From Treponema sp. (GTDB taxonomy: Bacteria; Spirochaetota; Spirochaetia; Treponematales; Breznakiellaceae): a DNA stretch of 11,346 nt. Positions 1-5,747 of the stretch are shown piece after piece. The notes under the pieces were generated by a model. It made no database searches, was not told the origin of the DNA, and saw only the letters and a program-made list of their open reading frames with translations. Numbering within the stretch: position 1 is the stretch's first letter; the number at the start of each line of letters is the position of its first letter. The stretch lies in contig JAIRTS010000017.1 in NCBI GenBank assembly GCA_031254795.1, positions 1 to 11,346 on the forward strand, read 5' to 3'. Position numbers and translations under genes: made by a program.

Positions 1-288
1 AAAATACTGCGCCTTCCGTGCAGGGATAGCGCCCTCCGCATGAAGCGCAAACTCAAAAAATTTAGAACGCTTATCGATGCGGGGAAAATGAAATACGAGG
101 ACTTGCGGTGCGCCTATCAGTCATGGCGCGGCAATTTCCAAAAACGTTTTAACGCCCATTATTGTATTTCGCATATCGACTCCCTCTACAATAAATTATT
201 CATACAACGCCGCGAAGCGGCTGTGGAGGGTAACGATGTATTTTCTGGCAAAGAAAAACGGCAGGGTCTACTGCCACAAAAACCTTGA
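1..288 (+). CDS. Reverse transcriptase, C-terminal part (probably of a diversity-generating retroelement); 5' end outside window
   Basis: The frame is open from base 1 to a TGA at 286-288, so the start lies upstream of the window. The visible 95 residues contain a basic helix (RMKRKLKKFRTLIDAGKM) and a YQSWRGNF motif, then a segment ending LYNKLFI. From memory, this is the C-terminal (thumb/maturase-like) end of reverse transcriptases found in prophages and diversity-generating retroelements (DGRs), where a serine-tryptophan-rich helix follows the palm domain. The catalytic YxDD box would be upstream and cannot be seen. The last 53 bases overlap the next gene, which suggests co-transcription. 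A group II intron or other reverse transcriptase class remains possible. A DGR template repeat would be expected upstream, outside the window. I am fairly sure of a reverse transcriptase and less sure of the DGR class. Confidence 0.65.
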   Translation, partial: KILRLPCRDSALRMKRKLKKFRTLIDAGKMKYEDLRCAYQSWRGNFQKRFNAHYCISHIDSLYNKLFIQRREAAVEGNDVFSGKEKRQGLLPQKP

Positions 289-613
289 GGGGCTAAAGCA
301 AGTCGGGTTTTCAAAAGCCGACATGGAAATTCCTGACGAGGAGTTTGAGGCGGCGGGATGCGTGGCGCGTCTTGTCGGCGGAAAAATCTTTATCGGGAAA
401 ACCGATGATGAGGCGCAAGCCGAACAGCGGCAAAACCGCCCCGCCGAAATCGAGCGGCTGTTGCAAGGCATTGACGCGAAGTCGGGCAGGGCGGCGCGGG
501 CTGTCGCGCTCGCCGTAGCTTCAGGCAACGCGCCGGAAAGCGCGGACGTTGACAGGCTGGACGCGCTGGAGGAGCAGGCGAAAGCCCTCCGCGCCGAGTT
601 AGCGGGTTTGTAA
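236..613 (+). CDS. Small phage-tail-like protein of unknown exact function
   Basis: This 125-residue protein begins MYFLAKKNGRVYCHK. The ATG at 236 follows a GGAGGG at 225-230, a good ribosome binding site, although it lies inside the end of the upstream reverse transcriptase gene. The N-terminal half (residues 1-60) looks like a small beta-rich domain. The C-terminal half (about 65-125) is charged and alanine-rich with likely coiled-coil helices; the stretch EIERLLQGIDAKSGRAAR and the ending ALEEQAKALRAELAGL resemble the C-terminal helices of many phage tail and tail-fibre-associated proteins (pattern 'LDAKTVRPLRA...ALEAEAAALRAEL'). It has no signal peptide or membrane segment. Sitting directly behind a reverse transcriptase, it fits the tail module of a prophage that uses a retroelement to diversify its receptor-binding protein. 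The phage-tail call is inference from sequence character and context; no enzyme motif is visible. Confidence 0.6.
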   Translation: MYFLAKKNGRVYCHKNLEGLKQVGFSKADMEIPDEEFEAAGCVARLVGGKIFIGKTDDEAQAEQRQNRPAEIERLLQGIDAKSGRAARAVALAVASGNAPESADVDRLDALEEQAKALRAELAGL

Positions 614-615
614 TA

Positions 616-739
616 CGCGCAGTCTGCGCGGAAACAAATAACGGGCAGACATCCGCGTGTACTAGACGCGGAAAAGCGCGTGAACGCTTACCGGAAAACC
701 GGCATCCACCCGACCTAGACTAGGTAATAAGATTATCGG
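616..739 (+). ncRNA. Hairpin-rich intergenic region, possible structured RNA
   Basis: Between the tail-like gene and the methyltransferase lie five consecutive inverted repeats. They are CGCGCA/TGCGCG (616-621 with 625-630), CCGCGT/ACGCGG (653-658 with 666-671), AAGCG/CGCTT (674-678 with 685-689), CCGG-AAAA-CCGG (691-702) and ACCTAG-A-CTAGGT (713-725). The last is bracketed by CCG/CGG (710-712 with 737-739). The motif CTAGAC occurs twice (662-667 and 715-720). None of the hairpins has a T-tract, so they do not look like simple intrinsic terminators. No class of structured RNA is recognised. The stems are seen directly; a functional RNA is inference. Confidence 0.3.
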
Positions 740-761
740 TTTTCTTTCCATTGGATTAAAG

Positions 762-787
762 CCCTAAAAAATTATTTTAGGGAGGGG
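762..787 (+). promoter_or_regulatory. Ribosome binding site of the methyltransferase inside a hairpin
   Basis: CCCTAAAA (762-769) pairs with TTTTAGGG (775-782) around a 5-base loop. The 3' arm overlaps the first bases of the purine-rich Shine-Dalgarno stretch (780-787, containing GGAGG at 781-785), which is five bases before the ATG at 791. The stem would partly hide the ribosome binding site. The rest of the stretch (783-787) stays free, so repression would be incomplete unless a factor or RNA partner stabilises the stem. Confidence 0.35.
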
Positions 788-790
788 AGA

Positions 791-1588
791 ATGAAAACTC
801 CACTAACGTATTATGGCGGCAAACAACAGCTTGCCGCCACGATTCTCGCGCTCATTCCGGCGCACAAAATCTATGCCGAGCCGTTCATAGGCGGCGCGGC
901 GGTCTACTTCGCAAAGGAGCCGTCTCCATGCGAGGTAATCAACGACACCAACGGCGAGCTTATCAACTTTTACGAGGTGATGAAGCGGGACTTTTCGGCG
1001 TTGCAGCAGGAGATTGAAATAAGCCTGCACAGCCGCAAACAGCACCACAATGCCGAAGTGGTCTACAACAATCCCGATATGTTCGACCGCGTAAAACGCG
1101 CGTGGGCGGTCTGGATGCTCGCCAACACGTCTTACGGCGCGATGCTTGACGGCACATGGGGCTACGACCGCAAGGGCAAGTTTCCGGCGAAGCTGGCGAA
1201 CAAGCGCGAGGCGTTCACGGTCGAATACGGGGCGCGTATGCAGAACACCCAAATCGAGTGCTGCGACGCGCTCCGCATCATCGGGAGCAGGGACACGCCG
1301 GAGACGTTCTTTTATTGCGACCCGCCGTATGTGGGAGCCGACCAGGGGCACTACGACGGCTACACGCAAGATGATTTTGAACGGCTTCTCGATACGCTGG
1401 CGCACATTCAAGGGAAGTTCCTCTTGAGTTCCTACCGCAACAAAGCCCTCGCCGATTGTATCGAAAAATACGGCTGGGATTCGGCGGAAATCAAGATGTG
1501 CCTGAGTATGTCCTGCCGGAGCGGTGCGCGGCAAAAAATCGAAGTCCTGACGGCAAACTATCCCATCAGGGACAAAATCAAGCCGTAA
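791..1588 (+). CDS. DNA adenine N6-methyltransferase, D12 (Dam) class
   Basis: This 265-residue enzyme transfers a methyl group from S-adenosylmethionine to N6 of adenine in DNA. It begins MKTPLTYYGGKQQ, with the family's N-terminal YGGK motif at residues 8-11. Motif I is EPFIGGAAVYF (30-40), which binds the cofactor, and the catalytic motif IV is DPPY at 177-180. The length matches phage and prophage D12 methylases of about 260-280 residues. The ATG at 791 is supported by a strong Shine-Dalgarno (GGAGG, 781-785). No restriction endonuclease is seen next to it, so it is probably an orphan methylase. Such enzymes in prophages usually protect phage DNA from host restriction or alter regulation. 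Its target sequence cannot be read from the protein. Its position after the tail-like gene supports a phage origin. Confidence 0.9.
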   Translation: MKTPLTYYGGKQQLAATILALIPAHKIYAEPFIGGAAVYFAKEPSPCEVINDTNGELINFYEVMKRDFSALQQEIEISLHSRKQHHNAEVVYNNPDMFDRVKRAWAVWMLANTSYGAMLDGTWGYDRKGKFPAKLANKREAFTVEYGARMQNTQIECCDALRIIGSRDTPETFFYCDPPYVGADQGHYDGYTQDDFERLLDTLAHIQGKFLLSSYRNKALADCIEKYGWDSAEIKMCLSMSCRSGARQKIEVLTANYPIRDKIKP

Positions 1589-1603
1589 GGAGCGGCACGG
1601 GTA

Positions 1604-1642
1604 CGGCAAATACGCACACGGTTGCGTTTTTGCCGCGTTTTT
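1604..1642 (+). terminator. Intrinsic terminator of the methyltransferase transcript
   Basis: CGGCAAA (1604-1610) pairs with TTTGCCG (1629-1635), and the stem continues inward with ACGCA (1612-1616) and TGCGT (1623-1627) across one T-T mismatch, with a 6-base loop. TTTTT follows at 1638-1642 after a CG. It starts 16 bases after the TAA of the methyltransferase gene and probably ends the accessory-element transcript. Confidence 0.7.
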
Positions 1643-1664
1643 GATGGTGTCGATTGTAAGGCAA

Positions 1665-1859
1665 TTACACAGTGTTTGATTGTTTTGCCGTCAGTTTTGA
1701 CTGCCGTTTCTGTTTTTTTTGACGGGCGCGTTCACCAAGTCCTATTTGTTTTATATTTTGAGTTGTAAAGAAAAGGGCAAATATAAGCCCGATTATAGCC
1801 AATGACATCACAACGATAATCACAATGATCCTCATGCCAATAGTTATTTGCCGTAACAT
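1665..1859 (-). pseudogene. Truncated methyl-accepting chemotaxis protein (N-terminal fragment)
   Basis: The 64-residue frame begins MLRQITIGMRIIVIIVVMS. It has one strong transmembrane helix (about residues 9-32) followed by FFTTQNIKQIGL and a basic, glutamine-rich tail. The pattern 'short amphipathic start, xIGxRI, membrane helix, T-x-N-x-x-x-x-G' is how many chemotaxis receptors begin, before their periplasmic Cache domain. Here the frame stops where the sensor domain should start, and no HAMP or signalling domain follows; the methyltransferase terminator is only about 20 bases beyond the stop. A GGAGGG ribosome binding site (complement of 1865-1870) and a TATAAT box upstream are intact, so a short membrane protein may still be made. 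It could instead be a genuine small membrane protein. I favour an MCP remnant cut by insertion or deletion at the accessory-element border. Confidence 0.45.
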
Positions 1860-1886
1860 CAGTACCCTCCTAAAACAAGTTCTCGC

Positions 1887-1916
1887 ATTATATTGAAAAA
1901 GGAAAATAAATGCCAG
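1887..1916 (-). promoter_or_regulatory. Promoter of the truncated chemotaxis receptor
   Basis: A perfect -10 box TATAAT lies on the minus strand (complement of 1887-1892), 27 bases upstream of the ATG. CTGGCA (complement of 1911-1916) at 18-base spacing matches TTGACA at four of six positions. The -10 box is strong and the -35 moderate. Confidence 0.45.
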
Positions 1917-2104
1917 ACGCTGTTGGCGAAGTATGTGAAAAAAGCGTGTGAAATAGGACAGGGGGCGGAGCCGTTTTCACGGCTTGTCAAGGAATGGCAA
2001 AAAACAGCGCCGTGTGGATGGCGCGCGCCACAGAGCGGGTGGAGCCGGCGTTTCTCGCCGGTGAAAAATCAGCGGAAATTGGCGCCGCCGGCGCGAACGC
2101 CCGT
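1893..2104. other. Intergenic region without recognisable gene
   Basis: No frame here has both a plausible start and recognisable sequence. A TTG-initiated plus-strand frame (1893-2135) has no ribosome binding site and runs into the opposite-strand hydrolase gene. The right part holds two GC-rich hairpins described separately. Confidence 0.5.
2045..2094 (-). terminator. Two tandem GC-rich hairpins downstream of the hydrolase gene
   Basis: Reading on the minus strand after the TAA at 2105-2107, the first hairpin is GCGCC-GGC-GGCGC (2082-2094). The second is CCGGCG-AGAAA-CGCCGG (2045-2061). Between them lies ATTTTT (complement of 2064-2069). The T-stretch is about a dozen bases away from the first stem, so this is only a weak candidate for the transcription end of the fusA-hydrolase unit. 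Confidence 0.3.
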
Positions 2105-2878
2105 TTATAGCCCGCCGGAAAAAGCCTCGCCATGAAAACGGCGTTCCGCGCCCATGATCGTAGTCCCGCCATGTCCCGGGTACACCGTTATATCATCGCC
2201 AAGCGCGAATAGCCGGTTCAAACTGTCCCGCGTCAACCGGGCGTCTCCGCCGGGCAGGTCCATTCGCCCGATTGCGTTCTTGAACAGGCAATCCCCGGAA
2301 AAAAGTATCCGCGCTTCTTCATCAAAGAACGCCACGGATCCCGGCGTATGGCCGGGCACATGCAGCGCGCGCAGCGATCCGGCGCGGTCTCCGTCTTGCA
2401 ACAGAAGCGCGGGATCGGGCATGGGTTTCCAGCGCGCTTCAATATACGCCGTGTTTCCCCCGGCGGCGGACCAGCAAAGCCGGTGCGCCGCGCGCGAGTC
2501 CTTTCCAAGATAGAGCGCGTCCGCCTGATGCACGGCGATTGTCGGGGCCGCCTGATCTCCCTGAGCTTCGTAATACGAAGCGACGTCCGGCAACGCGCCG
2601 ACATGATCAAAGTGTCCGTGGGTAAGCAGGATGCGCGTTGGATACAGATTCAACCCTTCCAATTTCCTGATGATCTCATCGGGGCAGGCGCCCGGATCAA
2701 TAAGAAAACATGGCTTCCACGCTCCGCGTGAGGCCGCGATTTCCTCACTTGCGGCGCGTTCATATTCTTCGTCGGGAACATAAATCCAGCAATTCGTACC
2801 ACGCGCGTTGATGCGATACGGCGTATTTGCACGATGTGACGCATTCGCGCGGCGCGGCGTTGAGCGGGGGCTTGTCAT
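2105..2878 (-). CDS. Metallo-beta-lactamase-fold hydrolase (glyoxalase II-like)
   Basis: This 257-residue protein has the zinc-site series of the superfamily: THGHFDH at 86-92 (ligands H87, H89, D91, H92), PGHTPGS at 175-181 (H177), SGD at 194-196 (bridging D196) and YPGHG at 233-237 (H236). This set is typical of small glyoxalase II-like thioester hydrolases. The true substrate (for example S-lactoylglutathione or another thioester) cannot be told from sequence. No signal peptide is seen, so it is probably cytoplasmic. The ATG overlaps the fusA stop as ATGA (2875-2878), which indicates translational coupling. The first 20 residues (MTSPRSTPRRANASHRANTP) are low in complexity and precede the conserved 'YRIN..GTNCWI' strand, so an internal start is possible but none has a clear ribosome binding site. 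The link with EF-G looks like operon convenience rather than pathway. Confidence 0.85.
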   Translation of the reverse strand: MTSPRSTPRRANASHRANTPYRINARGTNCWIYVPDEEYERAASEEIAASRGAWKPCFLIDPGACPDEIIRKLEGLNLYPTRILLTHGHFDHVGALPDVASYYEAQGDQAAPTIAVHQADALYLGKDSRAAHRLCWSAAGGNTAYIEARWKPMPDPALLLQDGDRAGSLRALHVPGHTPGSVAFFDEEARILFSGDCLFKNAIGRMDLPGGDARLTRDSLNRLFALGDDITVYPGHGGTTIMGAERRFHGEAFSGGL

Positions 2879-4917
2879 TTTTTCTTCTCAAAATGGGAAA
2901 ACACCATCGTGAACGTGGCGCGTCCCTGACTTACGGAGCGGAGTCTCGTCATAAAGCCGAACATCTTCGCCATAGGCGCCAACGCCTTGATCTCATCGGC
3001 GCCCGCTTTGGACTCCATGTGCAACACTTGTCCTCCGCATTGGGTGACAAGGCTCATGGCTTCGCCGACGAATTCTTTGGGCGAAATGATGTCAACCGCC
3101 ATGATGGGTTCCAGAAGGATGGGCGAGGCGGCGGCGCAGGCCGCGTCGAAACACAGGCTTGCGGCGGCTTCGTAAGCGAACGTGGAGCCGGTGAGCTCGG
3201 AGTACTCAAGCGCCGTAAGCGTCACTCCAATGTCAATGCACGGATATCCCAACTCTATTCCCGACCCAAAAGACACGGCGACCGCCCGTTCGACTGCGGC
3301 GAATATTTCATCGGGAATATGTCTGGCTTCCTTGCTTTCAACCGCGTTTGCAAACCGGTTGCCGGTTCCGCGCGGGCGCGGCTCCACGCGGAGGGTTATG
3401 ACGGCGGCGTTTTCCTTGCCGGCGACCATACGGGAAAAGCGCTCCTGTTTTTCAACAGCCGCGCTCACGGATTCGCGGTATGTCACCTGTGGATTGCCGA
3501 CTCTCGCCGCGACTTTGTAGTCCTTGACAAGGCGGGTAGTCAACACGTCAAGGTGCAATTCCCCCATGCCTGAAATGATGAGTTGTCCGGTCTCTTCGTT
3601 CTCCTTGGTGGTGAAGGTGGGGTCTTCTTTTGACAGAAGGGCAAGCGCCTCCTTGAGTTTGTCTTGTTCGGACAGGGTTTTCGGCTCAATGGAAACGGAT
3701 ATAACCGGCTCAGGGAACTGCATGCGCTCCAGTATGACGGGAAAGCCTTCGCTTCCTATGGTGTCGCCGGTCTGCGCCAACCTCATGCCGATGATAACCC
3801 CGATGTCGCCCGCTGAAAGACTGTCAAGCGGCTCTGATTTATTGGAATGCATGCGCAGAATGCGGTTCACCCGCTCGCGTTTTTTCTTCCCGACATTGAA
3901 CACCGCCTCTCCGGGTTTTATGGCGCCTGAATACATGCGCACGTAACAGAGGCTTCCCGCTTCCTTGTCGTTCTGTATCTTGAACACAAGCCCAAGCTGG
4001 GGGCGGTCCGGGTTGCAAGGCACAAGCATTTCCTCGTTCTTTTTTACGTGATGTCCGATTACCGGGGCGCATTCGTCAGGCGCGGGAAGAAAATCGACCG
4101 TCGCGTCAATGAGGGGCTGTACGCCCATATTCCGGCGGGAAGCTCCGGCAAACACCGGAAAAAAGTCCCTCGTCAGCACCGCTTTCCTGATTTCAGCTTT
4201 GATAAGCTCTTCCCCGACAGCCTCGCCCGCAAGGTACTTTTCGGTGACGCTGTCCGACACCTGAGAAAGGGCGTCGAATAATTTCTCGCGCCATTTCTCC
4301 GCGTCAGCGAGACGTTCCGGGGCGATGGGCGAAAAAAGCATGGTTTCGCCTTCGGCCGCCCTGTCCCAGCGGATTTCCCGCATGGAAACGAGGTCAATGA
4401 CGCCTTCAAAATCGTGATCCGCGCCGATGGGTATTTGCAACGCCGTCGCGTCAGTTCCCAGCCTGGTTTTAATGGCTTCCAGCGTCTGGAAAAAGTCCGC
4501 GCCGGGTCTGTCCATCTTGTTGACATAGCCAATGCACGGCACCTTGTAGCGGTCGGCCTGATGCCATACAGTCTCGGTCTGCGGCTCCACCCCGCTCACC
4601 GCGTCAAATATCGCAATCGCGCCGTCCAACACCCGGAGCGAACGCTCAACTTCGGCGGTGAAGTCCACATGTCCGGGCGTGTCAATGATATTGATTTGAA
4701 ATCCTTTCCAGTAGATCGTGGTTGCCGCGCTCTGTATGGTGATGCCCCGCTGCTGCTCCTGCTCCATCCAGTCCATGACGGCTTCGCCGTCGTCGACTTC
4801 CCCTATCTTGTGGCTTTTTCCCGCATAGTAGAGGATACGTTCGGTCGTAGTCGTCTTTCCGGCGTCAATATGAGCCATGATGCCGATATTACGCATGGTT
4901 TTAAGATTTACTGACAT
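2875..4917 (-). CDS. fusA: Elongation factor G, divergent paralog (spirochaete type)
   Basis: The protein is a 680-residue translational GTPase that acts on the ribosome in translocation or recycling. From the chosen ATG, the G1 loop AHIDAGKT is at 15-22, followed by the switch I GITIQSAATTI (58-68), DTPGH (79-83) and NKMD (133-136). Domain II, domain III (SGMGELHLDVL near 449-459), domain IV and domain V follow, giving full family length. The conserved domain IV tip SYHDVDSS is replaced by EYSELTGS (571-578), so the usual histidine (E. coli H583) is serine. This marks a paralog such as the spd-type EF-Gs of spirochaetes, planctomycetes and delta-proteobacteria, one of which is a recycling factor in Borrelia. 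I chose the ATG at 4915-4917 because MSVNLKTMRNIGIMAHID fits the family; a TTG at 4951-4953 would add 12 residues. Neither start has a Shine-Dalgarno. The downstream hydrolase is coupled by ATGA overlap. Confidence 0.95.
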   Translation of the reverse strand: MSVNLKTMRNIGIMAHIDAGKTTTTERILYYAGKSHKIGEVDDGEAVMDWMEQEQQRGITIQSAATTIYWKGFQINIIDTPGHVDFTAEVERSLRVLDGAIAIFDAVSGVEPQTETVWHQADRYKVPCIGYVNKMDRPGADFFQTLEAIKTRLGTDATALQIPIGADHDFEGVIDLVSMREIRWDRAAEGETMLFSPIAPERLADAEKWREKLFDALSQVSDSVTEKYLAGEAVGEELIKAEIRKAVLTRDFFPVFAGASRRNMGVQPLIDATVDFLPAPDECAPVIGHHVKKNEEMLVPCNPDRPQLGLVFKIQNDKEAGSLCYVRMYSGAIKPGEAVFNVGKKKRERVNRILRMHSNKSEPLDSLSAGDIGVIIGMRLAQTGDTIGSEGFPVILERMQFPEPVISVSIEPKTLSEQDKLKEALALLSKEDPTFTTKENEETGQLIISGMGELHLDVLTTRLVKDYKVAARVGNPQVTYRESVSAAVEKQERFSRMVAGKENAAVITLRVEPRPRGTGNRFANAVESKEARHIPDEIFAAVERAVAVSFGSGIELGYPCIDIGVTLTALEYSELTGSTFAYEAAASLCFDAACAAASPILLEPIMAVDIISPKEFVGEAMSLVTQCGGQVLHMESKAGADEIKALAPMAKMFGFMTRLRSVSQGRATFTMVFSHFEKKK

Positions 4918-4925
4918 AAAGATAT

Positions 4926-4953
4926 ATTTTACATATTTTTCAAGAAAAAACAA
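4926..4953 (-). promoter_or_regulatory. Possible fusA promoter, very close to the start codon
   Basis: The -10 candidate TAAAAT (complement of 4926-4931, five of six matches) lies only eight bases before the ATG. TTGTTT (complement of 4948-4953) lies 16 bases further upstream and matches the -35 at three of six positions. If used, the mRNA would have almost no leader, which fits the missing ribosome binding site. The AT-rich setting makes chance matches likely. Confidence 0.3.
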
Positions 4954-4976
4954 CCGTTCAAGAAGACGGGAAGAAG

Positions 4977-4991
4977 AGGGAGCGCCTCCCT
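4977..4991 (-). terminator. Hairpin between the antiterminator gene and fusA
   Basis: AGGGAG and CTCCCT form a 6-bp stem with a 3-base loop (minus strand AGGGAG-GCG-CTCCCT). A pyrimidine-rich stretch follows, but no true T-tract. It lies about 40 bases past the antiterminator stop and may be a weak or factor-dependent terminator. Confidence 0.25.
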
Positions 4992-5032
4992 GCCAGGCGT
5001 TCAGCGGGAAAGAAGGCGGCGCTCTTTGGAGA

Positions 5033-5671
5033 TCATTCTATTACTTCTATTCCAACAAGTTCATAATTCAGCCACACTTTCTTCAAAATGGTCTCCACGC
5101 CGATTTCTATTTCAGCGCATTTTTGCCGTTTGTTTATTTTTGTTATCTTTCCTTCATATTCTTTCAAGGGACCGTCTATTATCTTTATCCTGTTTCCGGC
5201 TTGCGCCGCTTTGGAAATCCCGATTGATCCATCGCGCCGTTTTAACCATTGTACAAATTCCAAATCCTTTCCGCGCAGTCCCGCTTGATTATCAGCATAG
5301 CGAAGCGGATAAAATATATATTCACATTGCCTGAATTCCATCCAATCCGGCTCATTATCACTTTCGAAAAACACATATCCGGAGATGAGCGGACGAAACT
5401 CCTTGCGCGGCTTCTTGTGTTTTATCACATTTCGTTCGACAGTTGAAGAAACAACGGCAAGCCCGTTTTTCTTCAAAAAAGTTTCAACTCTATGTTCAAA
5501 TCCGGTTCTGCAGAATATACAATAAAATCCACTCATATTCTTGTTCCAGCCTCCGGCTCGACCCGGCGGCGCGTTTTTATCTGTAGGGGAGTTTCCGCCG
5601 CGCCCGGAACGGTTATAGAGAACAGCCTTGGGGGGGGGGGGGGGCATGCAGGATAGAGATGACGCGCACAT
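5033..5671 (-). CDS. loaP: NusG-family transcription antiterminator, LoaP-like, with phase-variable N-terminus
   Basis: The conserved core starts at Met46 (MSGFYCIFCRTGFEH) with an NGN domain to about residue 150, including the PLISGYVFFES strand typical of NusG paralogs. A KOW domain (about 158-190, AGNRIKIIDGPLKEYEGKI) completes the family layout. Such proteins bind RNA polymerase and let it read through pauses and terminators in selected operons; LoaP is the clade known from Firmicutes and spirochaetes. The ATG at 5671 has the better ribosome binding site (AAGGAG, 8-base spacing) and lies about 40 bases downstream of a good promoter. It adds 45 residues of low complexity, including Pro10-Pro14 encoded by a run of 15 C. 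The internal ATG at 5536 has GGAGG 13 bases upstream. Changes in the run length would switch between fusion, coupled and truncated reading. Identity as a NusG paralog is firm; the LoaP clade is likely; the start is uncertain. Confidence 0.85.
   Translation of the reverse strand: MCASSLSCMPPPPPKAVLYNRSGRGGNSPTDKNAPPGRAGGWNKNMSGFYCIFCRTGFEHRVETFLKKNGLAVVSSTVERNVIKHKKPRKEFRPLISGYVFFESDNEPDWMEFRQCEYIFYPLRYADNQAGLRGKDLEFVQWLKRRDGSIGISKAAQAGNRIKIIDGPLKEYEGKITKINKRQKCAEIEIGVETILKKVWLNYELVGIEVIE
5630..5644 (-). repeat. Homopolymer of 15 C (coding strand) near the antiterminator start: putative phase-variation tract
   Basis: Fifteen G on the given strand correspond to fifteen C in the gene, 24 bases after the first base run of the leader ATG codon block (codons 10-14, five prolines). 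Runs this long slip readily during replication. They are known phase-variation elements in bacteria, including poly-G tracts in Treponema pallidum. Sequencing or assembly error in the run length is also common. Confidence 0.75.
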
Positions 5672-5681
5672 AAACGCCGCT

Positions 5682-5687
5682 CCTTTT
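5682..5687 (-). promoter_or_regulatory. Shine-Dalgarno supporting the upstream start of the antiterminator gene
   Basis: The minus strand reads AAGGAG followed by about eight bases and the ATG at 5671-5669. It is the best ribosome binding site in the antiterminator region and argues that translation begins before the homopolymer. Confidence 0.6.
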
Positions 5688-5718
5688 GGTTCTATTTGCT
5701 TACGGCTAACAGCATATC

Positions 5719-5747
5719 ATGCTAGCATAATAAATTCTACCCGTCAA
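5719..5747 (-). promoter_or_regulatory. Promoter of the antiterminator gene with palindrome over the -10
   Basis: TTGACG (complement of 5742-5747, five of six matches to the -35) is followed by 17 bases and TAGCAT (complement of 5719-5724). A TG dinucleotide one base before it makes an extended -10. Transcription would start near 5712, about 40 bases before the ATG at 5671. The 10-bp perfect palindrome ATGCTAGCAT (5719-5728) covers the -10 and could be an operator. The -35 lies in the last codons of the upstream acetyltransferase remnant. Confidence 0.6.

Noticed and set aside
803..1609. Long minus-strand frame (268 codons) opposite the methyltransferase gene
   Set aside because: It is a mirror of a GC-rich gene; the plus strand has all D12 methylase motifs and a ribosome binding site, and the minus-strand product is low-complexity and unrecognisable.
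1893..2135. 80-codon plus-strand frame starting with TTG
   Set aside because: No ribosome binding site, no recognised sequence, Pro/Arg-rich end and overlap with the hydrolase gene on the other strand.
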